A stretch of DNA of 64,000 nucleotides from Glaciimonas sp. CA11.2 (GCF_034314045.1 NZ_JAVIWL010000001.1:4526001-4590000); one strand, 5' to 3'. Positions 8,326-17,449 are shown, numbered from the stretch's first letter. A program made the numbers and translations. Notes: generated by a model from the sequence alone, not told the origin.

Positions 8326-9306
8326 TTATTCCGCCTTAATCTGCGCCGCTTTAATCAGATCAGCCCAGCGCGTGTAGTCACGCTTTAGGTAGATACTAAA
8401 TTCCGTAGGAGAATCGCCGACAATCACCGCGCCGAGTTTTTCCAGTTGCGCTTTGACTTCCGGTTTGGCAAGCGCCTTGACCATGGCGTCATTGAGCCGC
8501 TTGATCACTGCGAGAGGTGTTTTGGCCGGTGCCAACATGCCTACCCAAGGTGCTGTCTCTTCAAATCGAGGAAAGCCAACTTCCGACATAGTCGGCGAAT
8601 CAGAAAATCGCGGCATTCTTTTTGCCGTGCCAACTGCCAAAATTTTCACGCGCTTGGCTGCGACATTTTCTGCCAGTCCGATGATCGGGTAAAACATAAA
8701 ATCAACTCGACCCGCCATGACTTCCATCAGCGCTGGTGCATTGCCTCTGAACGGCACGTGGACCATTTTAGTTTTGGCTTGAGCGGCCAGTAGTTCACCA
8801 GCAAGATGGCCAGAACCACCGTTTCCGGAGGATGCGAACGTTACTGCATCAGGATGCGATTGCGCTTTTTTAATCAGATCCTGCATCGACTTGAGTGGCG
8901 AATCGTAAGCGGTTACCGCCACCAAAGGCAGCGTTGCTGCATTCGAAATTGGCACGAAGTCAGTCTTGGGATTATAGCCAGCCTGTTCACCCAGCAGAAT
9001 GGGATTAACATTCAGTCCCAGTGAAGTGAACAAAATACTATAGCCATCCGGTGCAGCGGCTTTGATTTCTCGCGTGGCAATCATCGAACTCGCGCCGGGC
9101 TTGTTTTCAACAATAATTGATTGCCCCAGCACAGCTGACATATCCTTGGCCAAGACACGCGCAATGATATCGGTTGGTCCGCCAGCAGCAAACCCGACCA
9201 GCAAATGGATAGGTCTGTTTGGATAATCAGAAGCCGCAAATGCTGGCGACACTGCGCTACACAATAAGAGCCCACCGGCAATCAAACCAACCAACGTATT
9301 TTTCAT
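8326..9306 (-). CDS. Bug-family tripartite tricarboxylate transporter substrate-binding protein
   Basis: A periplasmic receptor of 326 residues in the Bug/TctC family, which is greatly expanded in Burkholderiales. A signal peptide ends at about residue 25 (SAVSPAFA-AS). The mature start YPNRPIHLLVGFAAGGPTD is the family hallmark, followed by the ligand-cleft blocks PDGYSILF, ASSGNGGSGHLAGELL and HVPFRG. ATG 9306 is chosen because GGGGA lies before it; a TTG precedes it by one codon. No TctA/TctB membrane genes are adjacent, as is common for Bug receptors. It sits 46 bases downstream of the FAH-family gene in the same operon; the ligand is probably a carboxylate of the pathway encoded around it. 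Confidence 0.92.
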   Translation of the reverse strand: MKNTLVGLIAGGLLLCSAVSPAFAASDYPNRPIHLLVGFAAGGPTDIIARVLAKDMSAVLGQSIIVENKPGASSMIATREIKAAAPDGYSILFTSLGLNVNPILLGEQAGYNPKTDFVPISNAATLPLVAVTAYDSPLKSMQDLIKKAQSHPDAVTFASSGNGGSGHLAGELLAAQAKTKMVHVPFRGNAPALMEVMAGRVDFMFYPIIGLAENVAAKRVKILAVGTAKRMPRFSDSPTMSEVGFPRFEETAPWVGMLAPAKTPLAVIKRLNDAMVKALAKPEVKAQLEKLGAVIVGDSPTEFSIYLKRDYTRWADLIKAAQIKAE

Positions 9307-9355
9307 CAAAAGTCCCCTAATTTTTCTATTTTTTTGTTGCAGTAACTGCTGGTCG

Positions 9356-10282
9356 TCAAACGATCCGGTGCGCCATCGTGCCCACGTTAGTCACCTCAAA
9401 GCGCAGCTGATCGCCCGGCTGCAGATACTGCGGCGGTTGACGGAAAGCGCCAATTCCGGCGGGTGTGCCGGTACTGATAATGTCGCCCGGCTCTAACGTC
9501 ATATATTGAGAAATATAGGCAATGAGCGTTGCCACCGGAAACAGCATATCTGCGGTATGACCGTGCTGCATGCGATGATCATTTAACCAGGTCGATACTT
9601 CCAGTGTCTGCGGATCGGGAATTTCATCGCGAGTAACAATCCAAGGCCCCATTGGAGCAAAGCCGTCCATACTTTTGGCAAACGTCGTCTGAGGTGGCGT
9701 AGTATCGAGCTGAAATTCCCGCGCACTCAAGTCGTTCAGAATGGTGTAGCCAGCGACCAACGAAAGCGCATCCTCTTCCAACACATTTTTTCCATAGCCA
9801 CCAATCACAACAGCCAACTCGACCTCGAAATCCAGCTTAGTCACAAGAGTCGGTCGGGGAACTGGCGCGCCCGGCGCTGTCACCGACGACGCTGCTTTAA
9901 AAATAATACGCGGATGCTCAAATGGGGCCACGCCTGTTTCTTTTGCATGGTCGGCGTAGTTGCGTCCTACCCCAATAATTTTTCCCGGGCGTGGGACCGG
10001 AGCGTATAGCTGGACATCTTTGAGCAAATCCCATTGCACCGCTGGATTTTCAAGCGCAGACTGAACATGGCGCTGTAAAGCGGCAATCGCTTCCGAGCCA
10101 GACTGTAACCAACGCAGTATGCCGCATGCTGCTGGCCTGATACCGGCCGCCGCAGTATGACGATGCGTATCCACCGACACTGGCAAAGCAGCTATCCAAG
10201 CGCTGATGTCTAGTATCCGTTCCTGAACTACCACGCCGGTAAGAATGGCGCTATTGGGCTTGCGATAGGTAATCAGTTTCAT
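9356..10282 (-). CDS. fumarylacetoacetate hydrolase family protein
   Basis: A 308-residue member of the FAH superfamily, metal-dependent enzymes that cleave C-C bonds or isomerise/hydrate keto acids. The core begins at about residue 100 with IIGVGRNYADHAKE, followed by FEHPRIIFKAASSVTAPG and the acidic metal ligands in KLDFEVELAVVIG. The C-terminal DIISTGTPAGIGAFRQPP is diagnostic. The residues before about 95 form the usual small N-terminal domain. Its start overlaps the TauD-like stop in an ATGA, so the two are translationally coupled. Substrate not predictable; candidates are 2-hydroxyhepta-2,4-dienedioate-type or acylpyruvate compounds. Confidence 0.9.
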   Translation of the reverse strand: MKLITYRKPNSAILTGVVVQERILDISAWIAALPVSVDTHRHTAAAGIRPAACGILRWLQSGSEAIAALQRHVQSALENPAVQWDLLKDVQLYAPVPRPGKIIGVGRNYADHAKETGVAPFEHPRIIFKAASSVTAPGAPVPRPTLVTKLDFEVELAVVIGGYGKNVLEEDALSLVAGYTILNDLSAREFQLDTTPPQTTFAKSMDGFAPMGPWIVTRDEIPDPQTLEVSTWLNDHRMQHGHTADMLFPVATLIAYISQYMTLEPGDIISTGTPAGIGAFRQPPQYLQPGDQLRFEVTNVGTMAHRIV

Positions 10283-11160
10283 GCCTGGACATTCCCAAAG
10301 TAACGCGTCGCTGCCACCTGGCAGCGCTTAATGTAACGGTGTTCATCACGGCCGTAATCGGCCACAGCGTTGTGTAATGTTCCCATGTTGTCCCACATGA
10401 GAACGTCGCCCACACTCCAACGATGCCGATATTGATATTTTGGTTGTAATTGGTGCTCAAACAAAAATGCCAAAATACGATCGCTTTCATCTTCCGGTAG
10501 TTCGTTGATACGCATGGAATAGCCCGGATTTGCATACAGTACCTTTTTGCCGGTAATCGGGTGTTGTAAAAACACCGGATGCGAAACTGGCGGCTTGGCT
10601 TGCCGCTGCGCAGCGGTGAGCGGTGGCCGGGAACTGCCTTTTTCCAAGCGCATCTTATCCCAAAATTTGGCAAAATCGTGCGTGACGGTCATGCCATCAA
10701 GTTTGACTTTCAATTCTTCAGGCAGGTCTTCATAGGCGGCATGCATATTGCAAAATTCGGTATTGCCCAGTGGTTCACCGTCGCGATGCGGAACCTCAAG
10801 GGCGTATAAAACATTAGTAAATGCGATCATATTGCTATAAGACATGTCGGTATGCCAGTCCTGACCAGCATCACTTAGGCCAAGCGGTTTGCCATCTTGA
10901 TCAACTTTATTGGAAAGAATCATCAACTGCGGCAAGCCAGGCTCTTGATACGCGTTGGCGACGTTGACTTCAAGCCGACCAAAGCGCGCGGCGAACTCAC
11001 ACAGTTGTGCCGAGGTCAATTCCTGCTTTGGATAGCTGAGAACGCCATATTTGCCTAGCCCTTGCTCCAGCGCAGTAAACTGTTCATCCGACAATGGTTG
11101 AGACAGATCGATACCTTCGACCCGCGCACCAAGCGTTTTTCCACTTTCCACGAAATTCAT
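10279..11160 (-). CDS. TauD/TfdA family Fe(II)/2-oxoglutarate dioxygenase
   Basis: A 293-residue non-heme iron oxygenase. The facial triad is visible: His103 and Asp105 in DWHTDMSY and distal His263 in TLHNAVADY, with Arg275 and/or Arg279 (HRYIKRC) available to bind 2-oxoglutarate. Family members hydroxylate carbons next to sulfonates, ethers or carboxylates, causing release of sulfite, phenol or similar. Start and stop overlap the neighbours by four bases (ATGA) on both sides, giving a tight three-gene unit with the NTF2-like and FAH-family genes. The substrate is unknown; the operon has no sulfonate ABC transporter, which argues against plain taurine use. Confidence 0.9.
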   Translation of the reverse strand: MNFVESGKTLGARVEGIDLSQPLSDEQFTALEQGLGKYGVLSYPKQELTSAQLCEFAARFGRLEVNVANAYQEPGLPQLMILSNKVDQDGKPLGLSDAGQDWHTDMSYSNMIAFTNVLYALEVPHRDGEPLGNTEFCNMHAAYEDLPEELKVKLDGMTVTHDFAKFWDKMRLEKGSSRPPLTAAQRQAKPPVSHPVFLQHPITGKKVLYANPGYSMRINELPEDESDRILAFLFEHQLQPKYQYRHRWSVGDVLMWDNMGTLHNAVADYGRDEHRYIKRCQVAATRYFGNVQA

Positions 11161-11627
11161 AGTTGTTTCTCCATTTTTTTAGGCTGGTTGGGCGTCTCGG
11201 GAAGGACGAATTCAAATTCAGGCGTCAGTGTCAGTTCAGCTATTTTCCAGACGCCGTCAGTCGGTCGCAGCGTGGCGTTCAGGATGGACAGTCGCAACGG
11301 CTGGCTTATTTCTACCGCACCGGTATGGTATGCGCCGTCATCAAACCGATAGGCGGTCATATACGCGACCAGTTGCACCGCTGTTTGCGAAGCTGATGCG
11401 ATAAAACTGTTCGTGATGACATGGCGAATTCTCTGCGTGAGTGATCGTTGCAGCATTGCTTGCATCATTTGGGTGCGACCTTCGAGGATTTTTCCCTGCC
11501 GATGCCACTTTCCGTCCGGTTCAAAAAGCGCAATGAGTTCGTCGTTTTTAGATTCATCTAGAAAATAAAATAGCTGATGAATCAGCTGGGTACATCCGGG
11601 CAAATCGTTAAGCGAATCCGTCGTCAT
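11157..11627 (-). CDS. SnoaL/NTF2-like family protein
   Basis: A 156-residue protein with the cone-like alpha+beta fold shared by SnoaL cyclases, ketosteroid isomerases and small subunits of ring-hydroxylating dioxygenases. Visible family features are IHQLFYFLDESKNDELIALFEPDGKW near the N-terminus, RIRHVITNSFI in the middle and DGVWKIAELTLTPEF at the C-terminus. It may act as an enzyme on the same substrate as the TauD-like protein or as an accessory subunit; this is inference from its place as first gene of the operon. ATG 11627 follows a GGGAT ribosome site. A divergent LysR gene starts 123 bases away. Confidence 0.8.
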   Translation of the reverse strand: MTTDSLNDLPGCTQLIHQLFYFLDESKNDELIALFEPDGKWHRQGKILEGRTQMMQAMLQRSLTQRIRHVITNSFIASASQTAVQLVAYMTAYRFDDGAYHTGAVEISQPLRLSILNATLRPTDGVWKIAELTLTPEFEFVLPETPNQPKKMEKQL

Positions 11628-11750
11628 GCATTTATCCCGGTTGAGCTACTTTTTATTTTTTATCTCAGATTATTCTACCTTCTCCTATTTGATCCAGATA
11701 GAATCCAATAGTAAATATATTGTTCTGATTTTGGAAACAGAGAAACACTC

Positions 11751-12659
11751 ATGGATCGACTGCGATGTGTTGAAGTATTTAATGAAGTAGCGCGTAGCCG
11801 CAGTTTCTCGGCAGCAGCGCTGAGGCTGGGCATGGCCAAAGGTAACGTCAGCAAGCACGTGGCGTGGCTGGAAGAGTTGTTAGGTGCGCAACTACTCACT
11901 CGGACTACCAAAAGTGTCAATCTTACCGATGCAGGCATTTCCCTGCTGGAGCACGGCCAAGACCTGATTGACCGCTTCGACTTGGTGCAGGAGGTCGTTC
12001 GTGGTGCAGTTATGTCAGCCCGAGGTACGATTCGGATAGGCACACCACCGTCGTTTGGGGCGGTTCAATTAGTGCCGCTGATCACGGAATTTTCGACGCT
12101 GCATCGAAATATCCAGTTTGCGATACATTTAGACGATGGCAAATTGGATCTCGTCAGCGAGGGCCTCGATCTTTCGGTGCGTATCGCCCCGTGGCTAAAA
12201 GATACTAGTCTGGTGGCAAAGAAGCTTGGCAACGCGCCGCAAGTGCTGGTGGCCTCGCCCTCCTATCTGGCTACCAAAGGACAGCCCCAGAAACCGCAGG
12301 ATTTGCTATCCCATGATTGTCTGGTGAATGCATTGAAATCACCAACAAATTTTTGGATACTTACGGGACCGCAAGGCAAAGCTTCTATAAGGGTTTCCGG
12401 CAGCATGCGGTCGGACTTTGGGGATGCCTTACGCCACGCTGCAATTCTAGGGCATGGCATTGCAATGCATCCGACATACATGGTGGCGCAGGATATCCAG
12501 GCACAAAGACTAAGCCTCGTGCTGCCGGAATACACACCGACCGGGCTTGACATTTACGCCGTGTATCCTAGTCGAAGAAATATGCCAGGGCGCGTCCGAC
12601 TATTTTTGGAATTTTTGCAAGAGCGATTCGAAACTGCGGCGATGGAGCAACTACAATAG
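11751..12659 (+). CDS. LysR family transcriptional regulator
   Basis: A 302-residue regulator. The winged helix-turn-helix spans residues 1-60 (CVEVFNEVARSRSFSAAALRLGM, LLTRTTKSVNLTDAG), followed by the periplasmic-binding-protein-like effector domain (about 90-295; IRIGTPPSFGAVQLVPLI, ILGHGIAMHPTYMV). It is divergent from the five-gene catabolic cluster, the classic arrangement for a LysR activator of the neighbouring operon, with the inducer being a pathway intermediate. The 123-base intergenic region is very AT-rich; I could not pick a convincing T-N11-A box. It belongs to the CrgA/DsdC-like clade in general look, but the effector is unknown. Confidence 0.9.
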   Translation: MDRLRCVEVFNEVARSRSFSAAALRLGMAKGNVSKHVAWLEELLGAQLLTRTTKSVNLTDAGISLLEHGQDLIDRFDLVQEVVRGAVMSARGTIRIGTPPSFGAVQLVPLITEFSTLHRNIQFAIHLDDGKLDLVSEGLDLSVRIAPWLKDTSLVAKKLGNAPQVLVASPSYLATKGQPQKPQDLLSHDCLVNALKSPTNFWILTGPQGKASIRVSGSMRSDFGDALRHAAILGHGIAMHPTYMVAQDIQAQRLSLVLPEYTPTGLDIYAVYPSRRNMPGRVRLFLEFLQERFETAAMEQLQ

Positions 12660-12753
12660 TCGACAGGATGACCTTACTTAAAAAATTAATGTGATTTATT
12701 TTGGCCGAAATCGGGCCAACAACGGGCTGACCAACTTATAAGGAAAACTCACA

Positions 12754-13431
12754 TTGACTGATCAATACTCATCGGCGCTCACCGGTCGCTACAGCGCGTT
12801 CCTTTTCGATATGGATGGAACGCTCCTTAACTCTATCGCTGCGGCAGAGCGCATTTGGCGCGCCTGGGCGATCCGTCACGGTCTCGATGTTGATGCCTTT
12901 CTGCCGACCATTCACGGTGCGCGCGCCATTGACACCATTACGCGGCTGTCGATACCGGGCATGAATTCGGAACGCGAAGCCTTCGGCATTACCCAAGCGG
13001 AAATCGCCGACGTAGAAGGCATTATCGAAATTTCCGGTGCGGTAAAATTTTTACGGTCCTTACCATCCGAGAAATGGGCCATCGTCACTTCGGCTCCACT
13101 CGCGCTGGCAATACAACGCCTGAAGGCCGCGGGCGTTCCTGTTCCCGCTGTGATGGTGACGGCTGATGATGTTGCTAACGGCAAGCCAAACCCTGCTTGC
13201 TATCTTCTTGCCGCCGCCAAACTGGGTGTGGATGTTGCGGATTGTCTTATATTCGAAGACGCCGATGTCGGCATTCTTGCGGGCGAGGCCTCTGGCGCGC
13301 GGGTGATAGTTGTTACATCAACCCATGTTCATCCCATGGACACGCCGCATGCATCGATTGGCAATTACGACACGATCATAGCAAAAGTCGATGACGAAGG
13401 ATTCATTGTGTTTGAAGAACGAACATTCTGA
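12754..13431 (+). CDS. HAD-IA family phosphatase, YfbT/sugar-phosphatase type
   Basis: A 225-residue haloacid-dehalogenase-superfamily phosphohydrolase. Motif I is FDMDGTLLNS (nucleophile Asp18 and acid/base Asp20), motif II is the Thr/Ser of IVTSAP, motif III Lys is in NGKPNPACY and motif IV is FEDADVG. The helical cap between residues 25 and 85 is of the C1 type seen in sugar phosphatases and phosphoglycolate phosphatases. The start is TTG 12754, chosen because AAGGAAA lies nine bases upstream and no ATG precedes motif I. Substrate unknown. It lies 94 bases downstream of the LysR gene and may be cotranscribed. Confidence 0.85.
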   Translation: MTDQYSSALTGRYSAFLFDMDGTLLNSIAAAERIWRAWAIRHGLDVDAFLPTIHGARAIDTITRLSIPGMNSEREAFGITQAEIADVEGIIEISGAVKFLRSLPSEKWAIVTSAPLALAIQRLKAAGVPVPAVMVTADDVANGKPNPACYLLAAAKLGVDVADCLIFEDADVGILAGEASGARVIVVTSTHVHPMDTPHASIGNYDTIIAKVDDEGFIVFEERTF

Positions 13432-13490
13432 TTAAATGCTCGCCGCAGCGCCAGCGCCCAACGCGACTGTGTCGACGCATTTTGTATCAA

Positions 13491-13518
13491 CCACCAGCGC
13501 CGTATAAGGCGGCGGTGG
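13491..13518. repeat. GC-rich stem-loop between convergent genes
   Basis: CCACCAGCGCC at 13491-13501 pairs with GGCGGCGGTGG at 13508-13518 around the loop GTATAA, with one mismatch. It lies between the convergent HAD and cyanase genes. It has no T-run, so it may serve as a transcript-stabilising hairpin and not a proper intrinsic terminator. Confidence 0.45.
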
Positions 13519-13613
13519 CTACCATACGAATAGCGCCACTCTCAATATCAAACCCAATCAATGTTCTTGGTTATATCAGGCAAAGACCACTGTCGAGAAC
13601 TAGAAATACGCAA

Positions 13614-14084
13614 TTAAAACGGTTTATTCGGCAAGAATTTTCCATCCAGCGTAATCAGCGCACGTGAGCCACCATCCGGATCGTCGACTTTTTTAATATT
13701 CAGTTTAAAATTAATAGCGCTAATAATCCCATCACCAAACTGCTCATGCACCAACGCTTTCAATGTCGTGCCGTAAATCTGGACCATTTCGTAAAAACGA
13801 TAAATGGTCGGATCGGTTGGGATACCACCGGCAATACTGCCTCGCAACGGGATGGACTGTAATTCAGCTGCGTCCTGCGCATCAAGACCTAAGCGTTGGC
13901 AAACGATTTCGGCGACGTTTTTTGGCAATGCATGTTGGCCTAATAACGCTGCCGTGATATAGACGATACTCAGTCCGGTGTCGGCGGCTATTTGCTCCCA
14001 CGAGAGATCCTTCAACGCCTTAGCCACAATAACGCGCGACGTGAGCGCGTGGCGGGAATCTTGATAAACGCTAGACTGTTGCAT
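13614..14084 (-). CDS. cynS: cyanate hydratase (cyanase)
   Basis: CynS converts cyanate and bicarbonate to ammonia and two CO2, detoxifying cyanate and releasing nitrogen. The 156-residue length and layout match the family exactly: an N-terminal helical DNA-binding-like domain and a C-terminal dimerisation/active-site domain. The catalytic residues Arg96, Glu99 ([11 protein letters not shown]) and Ser122 ([10 protein letters not shown]) fall at the same numbers as in E. coli CynS. ATG 14084 has AAAGGA upstream. No cynR, carbonic anhydrase (cynT) or cyanate transporter gene lies next to it, so it is a stand-alone gene here, in contrast to the E. coli cynTSX operon. Confidence 0.97.
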   Translation of the reverse strand: MQQSSVYQDSRHALTSRVIVAKALKDLSWEQIAADTGLSIVYITAALLGQHALPKNVAEIVCQRLGLDAQDAAELQSIPLRGSIAGGIPTDPTIYRFYEMVQIYGTTLKALVHEQFGDGIISAINFKLNIKKVDDPDGGSRALITLDGKFLPNKPF

Positions 14085-14235
14085 GGTGTTTTCCTTTAAA
14101 TCGACGAAATGGGAACGTGAGCAAAATCAGGCGAGCGGTAAGCGATACCTAACGAACGTATTTTTTGAGACGTGACATACGCCTACATCAACGCTGTAAC
14201 TTACCAATACTCCATAAACTCACACCGACAATCAG

Positions 14236-14838
14236 CTAGTTGACCGGGCAACTATCAGGCAATCCGTTCAACCCTTGCTTATCCAGACTAAAAGTCACTC
14301 GTCTATCGGCCGCTTCACCTGTAATACGCACCACATAGATACTATCAAAATCTCCCCGATCCCATAGCGGAACTTTTGCGGCTTCATTTTTATCCATGCT
14401 TTCTACCAGACTTTGAACAATTTTCTGTGCCCAAGTGTGCTCCCAAGCCACGAATATCACCGCATTTTTATAATTCGGCGACAACAGCGCCGCTTGAAGG
14501 TCGGCACTATCTTTAATTCCAAATTGTAAATTGATTGGCAAACCAAGGCGAACAGCTGTTGGCTCAATCGTTGCTAATGGTCGAACATAAAAGAAAATTT
14601 TGCCACTTTCCTTTTGAAGCGCAGTAGGATTAGGATTAGGGGCAAAAATTGCGTCAGGCTTGCCAAATTTATTAATCAAATTCGCTGGCAACGCAAGTGA
14701 GCGATTCAATCCCTGGCAGTTTAATTGGCCGAATTCACTTTCTGGCTTTTCACCGTGTCGGATGAAAACAATAGTTTCATCTGCGAGGACATTGGTACAG
14801 AAAAATAGAAATAATAATGTGGCGGCAATTTTCGTCAT
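14236..14838 (-). CDS. periplasmic histidine phosphatase family protein
   Basis: About 200 residues with an N-terminal signal peptide (TKIAATLLFLFFCTNVLA, cleavage before DETIV), then the branch-1 histidine phosphatase motif FIRHGEKP, in which the His is the phospho-acceptor. The second conserved His may be in AWEHTWAQ. Start ATG 14838 is preferred because GGGAG lies seven bases before it; an upstream in-frame start at 14877 would put 13 hydrophilic residues before the signal peptide. Substrate unknown. It is 87 bases downstream of the DoxX-like gene on the same strand. Confidence 0.8.
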   Translation of the reverse strand: MTKIAATLLFLFFCTNVLADETIVFIRHGEKPESEFGQLNCQGLNRSLALPANLINKFGKPDAIFAPNPNPTALQKESGKIFFYVRPLATIEPTAVRLGLPINLQFGIKDSADLQAALLSPNYKNAVIFVAWEHTWAQKIVQSLVESMDKNEAAKVPLWDRGDFDSIYVVRITGEAADRRVTFSLDKQGLNGLPDSCPVN

Positions 14839-14925
14839 TCTTGGCTCCCATTTTTTATGTCGGTTTTCATATGACACGATTGTTTCTAGCGCCCCGATTG
14901 TATCTCCCGAGAAACAAAAATAGGA

Positions 14926-15312
14926 TTAATTTCTTGACTGCGTAAAAGAAGCCGTTAGCGTCGACCACCAGATACACGCCAAAAGACCTAACTGCAAAAC
15001 CAGTCTAAATGCTAGTAAACTTTCTGGAACGCTGGGAAACAGCTTAGCATTGCACCACATATAAACATTAGCGGGCGTCACCACAATAGTGAGGATGAAT
15101 AGCCCAATCCCAGCCGCCCTCCTACATCCCAAAAATAGAAGCCCTATCGCACCGGCCAATTCGAAAAATCCACTGATGTAGACGGCTTGCATCTTAAACG
15201 GCAAGGTCGGTGGGATAATCTGCAAGAAAAAATCAGGAGCAATAAAATGCGCCACACCACCCACCAGAAACCATGTGAACACGATGGCTAAACCAACTTT
15301 TTTGAATAACAT
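14926..15312 (-). CDS. DoxX-like membrane protein
   Basis: A 128-residue inner membrane protein with four predicted transmembrane helices (about residues 5-25, 43-62, 67-85 and 102-122) and the DoxX pattern FVWFLVGGVAHF-like first helix followed by YISGFFELAGAIGLL. DoxX-family proteins are linked to quinone/thiosulfate or membrane redox chemistry in some organisms, but most have no assigned function. It probably forms a two-gene unit with the downstream periplasmic phosphatase. Confidence 0.75.
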   Translation of the reverse strand: MLFKKVGLAIVFTWFLVGGVAHFIAPDFFLQIIPPTLPFKMQAVYISGFFELAGAIGLLFLGCRRAAGIGLFILTIVVTPANVYMWCNAKLFPSVPESLLAFRLVLQLGLLACIWWSTLTASFTQSRN

Positions 15313-15430
15313 ATTTACCCGTTTTTAACTTTAAAGCGCGCGATCAGTAACTCATATCAGCGCCATGCTCACCATTTAGCTCAGTTAACTACGTTCTCAA
15401 ATGCGGTTTGGATGCAGTGCGAATGGTTTT

Positions 15431-15817
15431 TTACTTATATTCGTTATATTTCCTCGCGTCGCCTCGTACACGTTCGGCAGGATACTTGATCTCGTTAAGC
15501 GTAATTTTTTCTTTTGCAGCTTCGATCAAATCGACTTCCATTTTATCGGCAAGCATTACCAGATACAAAAATACATCTGCAATCTCATGACGAATTTCGA
15601 CGCGCTTTTTAGTGCTAAGCTCATCCATAGTGCCGGTTTTGAGCCATTGAAACGGTTCCAGCAATTCTGCCGTCTCGACACACAAAGCGGTGGCCAGATT
15701 CTTCGGTGTATGAAACTGGTCCCAATCGCGCGCTGAAACGAAAGCACGCACCAAACTACGTATGTCAGTCAATGGATTCTCGGAAGACAATAAGGGCATT
15801 GGTGCTGGAGTCGTCAT
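15431..15817 (-). CDS. MazG-like nucleotide pyrophosphohydrolase
   Basis: A compact all-alpha NTP pyrophosphatase of about 128 residues, related to MazG and to dCTP pyrophosphatase. Metal-binding acids are visible in CVETAELLEPFQW (ExxE) and EIADVFLYLVMLAD (ExxD). These enzymes hydrolyse non-canonical or excess NTP/dNTP to NMP and pyrophosphate. ATG 15817 is selected because AAAGGCAG precedes it; a GTG at 15868 would add 17 residues with no matching ribosome site. Substrate not determinable from sequence. Confidence 0.82.
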   Translation of the reverse strand: MTTPAPMPLLSSENPLTDIRSLVRAFVSARDWDQFHTPKNLATALCVETAELLEPFQWLKTGTMDELSTKKRVEIRHEIADVFLYLVMLADKMEVDLIEAAKEKITLNEIKYPAERVRGDARKYNEYK

Positions 15818-16134
15818 TTTTTCTGCCTTTGTATGAATCAATACCAGCGATTTTACAAGAGCAGGCACATCGTTGGCGTTACCTTTCGGTTGGATGATGG
15901 ATTGCTCTACGCCACTTTACGTCTTTGCATGCCAAATTAGAGTGCATTATGCGGTATAAAAAAAAGCCTGACGGAAGTGATGGACGATAAGGCAATCGCA
16001 CGCAGATAATCTACATGTTGTTATTGGGTGCTTGAGCGATTATTAATGTTCTTTTTTTCGCCATAGTGCATGCAAGCGCTGTGCGATACCGGTAAAAATA
16101 ATATCAACCTTAATTTTAGATTGGAGTGCGATTG
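15818..16134. other. divergent intergenic region
   Basis: This stretch separates the MazG-like gene from the DUF2252 gene and should hold both promoters. No convincing gene, hairpin or operator was seen. A GGAG at 16123-16126 is the ribosome site for the rightward gene. Confidence 0.4.
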
Positions 16135-17307
16135 ATGAAAATTCCAGCCCCACATGGACGACAACCGCTATTAATCGCTCGCCGCAATCAAAAAATGGCA
16201 CGTTCCCCGCACGCCTATGTACGCGGAAATACCGCGCAGTATTATGAGTGGTTGCATCACTTACATGGTCATACGCTGCCGCATGGCCCTCCGATCTGGA
16301 TTTGTGGAGATTGCCACCTCGGCAATCTCGGTCCTCTAGCTGCGGCCGATGGCCATGTCGATGTACAGATACGCGATTTTGATCAGACGATTATCGGCAA
16401 TCCTGCGCACGATCTTATCCGGCTTGGCCTTTCACTCGCCGCCGTCGCACGGGGTTCGCGCTTGCCAGGAATGGTGACCGCACAGATGCTTGAACATTTG
16501 GTGCTGGGTTATGAACAAGCCCTTGAAGCTGGCGATGAACGCGTCTCCATACAAAAACCGGAAGTCGTAAAGGTGGTGTTGCGTAGCGCAGTCAAGCGCT
16601 CATGGAAAGAACTCGCACGCGAACGGATCGACGACACCCGCCCCAATATTCCACTGGGGAAAAATTTTTGGCCGCTGTCAAAATCGGAGAAAAAAGGCAT
16701 CGCGAGCATGTTTAAAACAAAAGAAATGATAAAACTTGTGACCACGTTGAAATCGCGTGACAGGGATGCAAAAATCGAAGTAATCGACGCTGCTTATTGG
16801 GTGAAAGGTTGCAGTTCATTAGGCCGATTGCGCTACGCAGTTCTAGTATGCGTCGGGGGGGATGATTTCTGCCTCATAGATATCAAAGAAGCCGTTATCG
16901 CTGCCGCGCCACGTTATCCGCACGTTAGTATGCCGCGTGATAACGCACGCCGTGTGCTGGAGGGCGCACGCCACATGTCGCCGGCATTAGGTGAACGGAT
17001 GGTCGCACAGCGTTTTTTGGACCACGGCGTATTTATCCGCGAATTATTGCCGCAAGATCTGAAGTTGGAGATCGAGGAGCTTAAAGCTGATCAGGCAACC
17101 CACATGGCGCGTTATCTTGGATACGCCGTTGGTCGCGCCCATTCCCGACAAATGGATGATGATTCCCGCAGCAGCTGGCTTGGAGAACTGAAACTTAATC
17201 GGACTAAGACGCTGGCGACACCGGCGTGGCTATGGAGCAGTGTTGTGCACCTGGTCGCTAGTCACGAGGCTGGCTATTTAGAACATTGCCGTAAATATGC
17301 AATGTAA
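16135..17307 (+). CDS. DUF2252 family protein
   Basis: A roughly 390-residue protein of the DUF2252 family, which has a kinase-like fold related to aminoglycoside phosphotransferases. Family hallmarks are MARSPHAYVRGNTAQYYEWL near the N-terminus, CGDCHLGNLGP (a phosphotransferase-like catalytic loop) and QIRDFDQTIIGNPAHDLIRLGLSL, in which the Asp could bind metal. The start is ATG 16135 with GGAG eight bases upstream; GTG 16126 overlaps that ribosome site. No function is established. It is monocistronic by spacing. Confidence 0.85.
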   Translation: MKIPAPHGRQPLLIARRNQKMARSPHAYVRGNTAQYYEWLHHLHGHTLPHGPPIWICGDCHLGNLGPLAAADGHVDVQIRDFDQTIIGNPAHDLIRLGLSLAAVARGSRLPGMVTAQMLEHLVLGYEQALEAGDERVSIQKPEVVKVVLRSAVKRSWKELARERIDDTRPNIPLGKNFWPLSKSEKKGIASMFKTKEMIKLVTTLKSRDRDAKIEVIDAAYWVKGCSSLGRLRYAVLVCVGGDDFCLIDIKEAVIAAAPRYPHVSMPRDNARRVLEGARHMSPALGERMVAQRFLDHGVFIRELLPQDLKLEIEELKADQATHMARYLGYAVGRAHSRQMDDDSRSSWLGELKLNRTKTLATPAWLWSSVVHLVASHEAGYLEHCRKYAM

Positions 17308-17449
17308 GCGATTTGCCTCCACTCTATCAGGAAGAGGCGATCAATTAATATTGGACATGTCTTTAACAAATGATTGGCAATAACGACAATTAAGTTGTAA
17401 ATGATTTACAACTAAGCGCCAACAAAAATCTTTATTGATTAGGTGAAAA

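Noticed and set aside
11628..11750. LysR operator (T-N11-A palindrome) between the divergent genes
   Set aside because: The region is AT-rich and several weak matches exist by chance; none is a convincing dyad.
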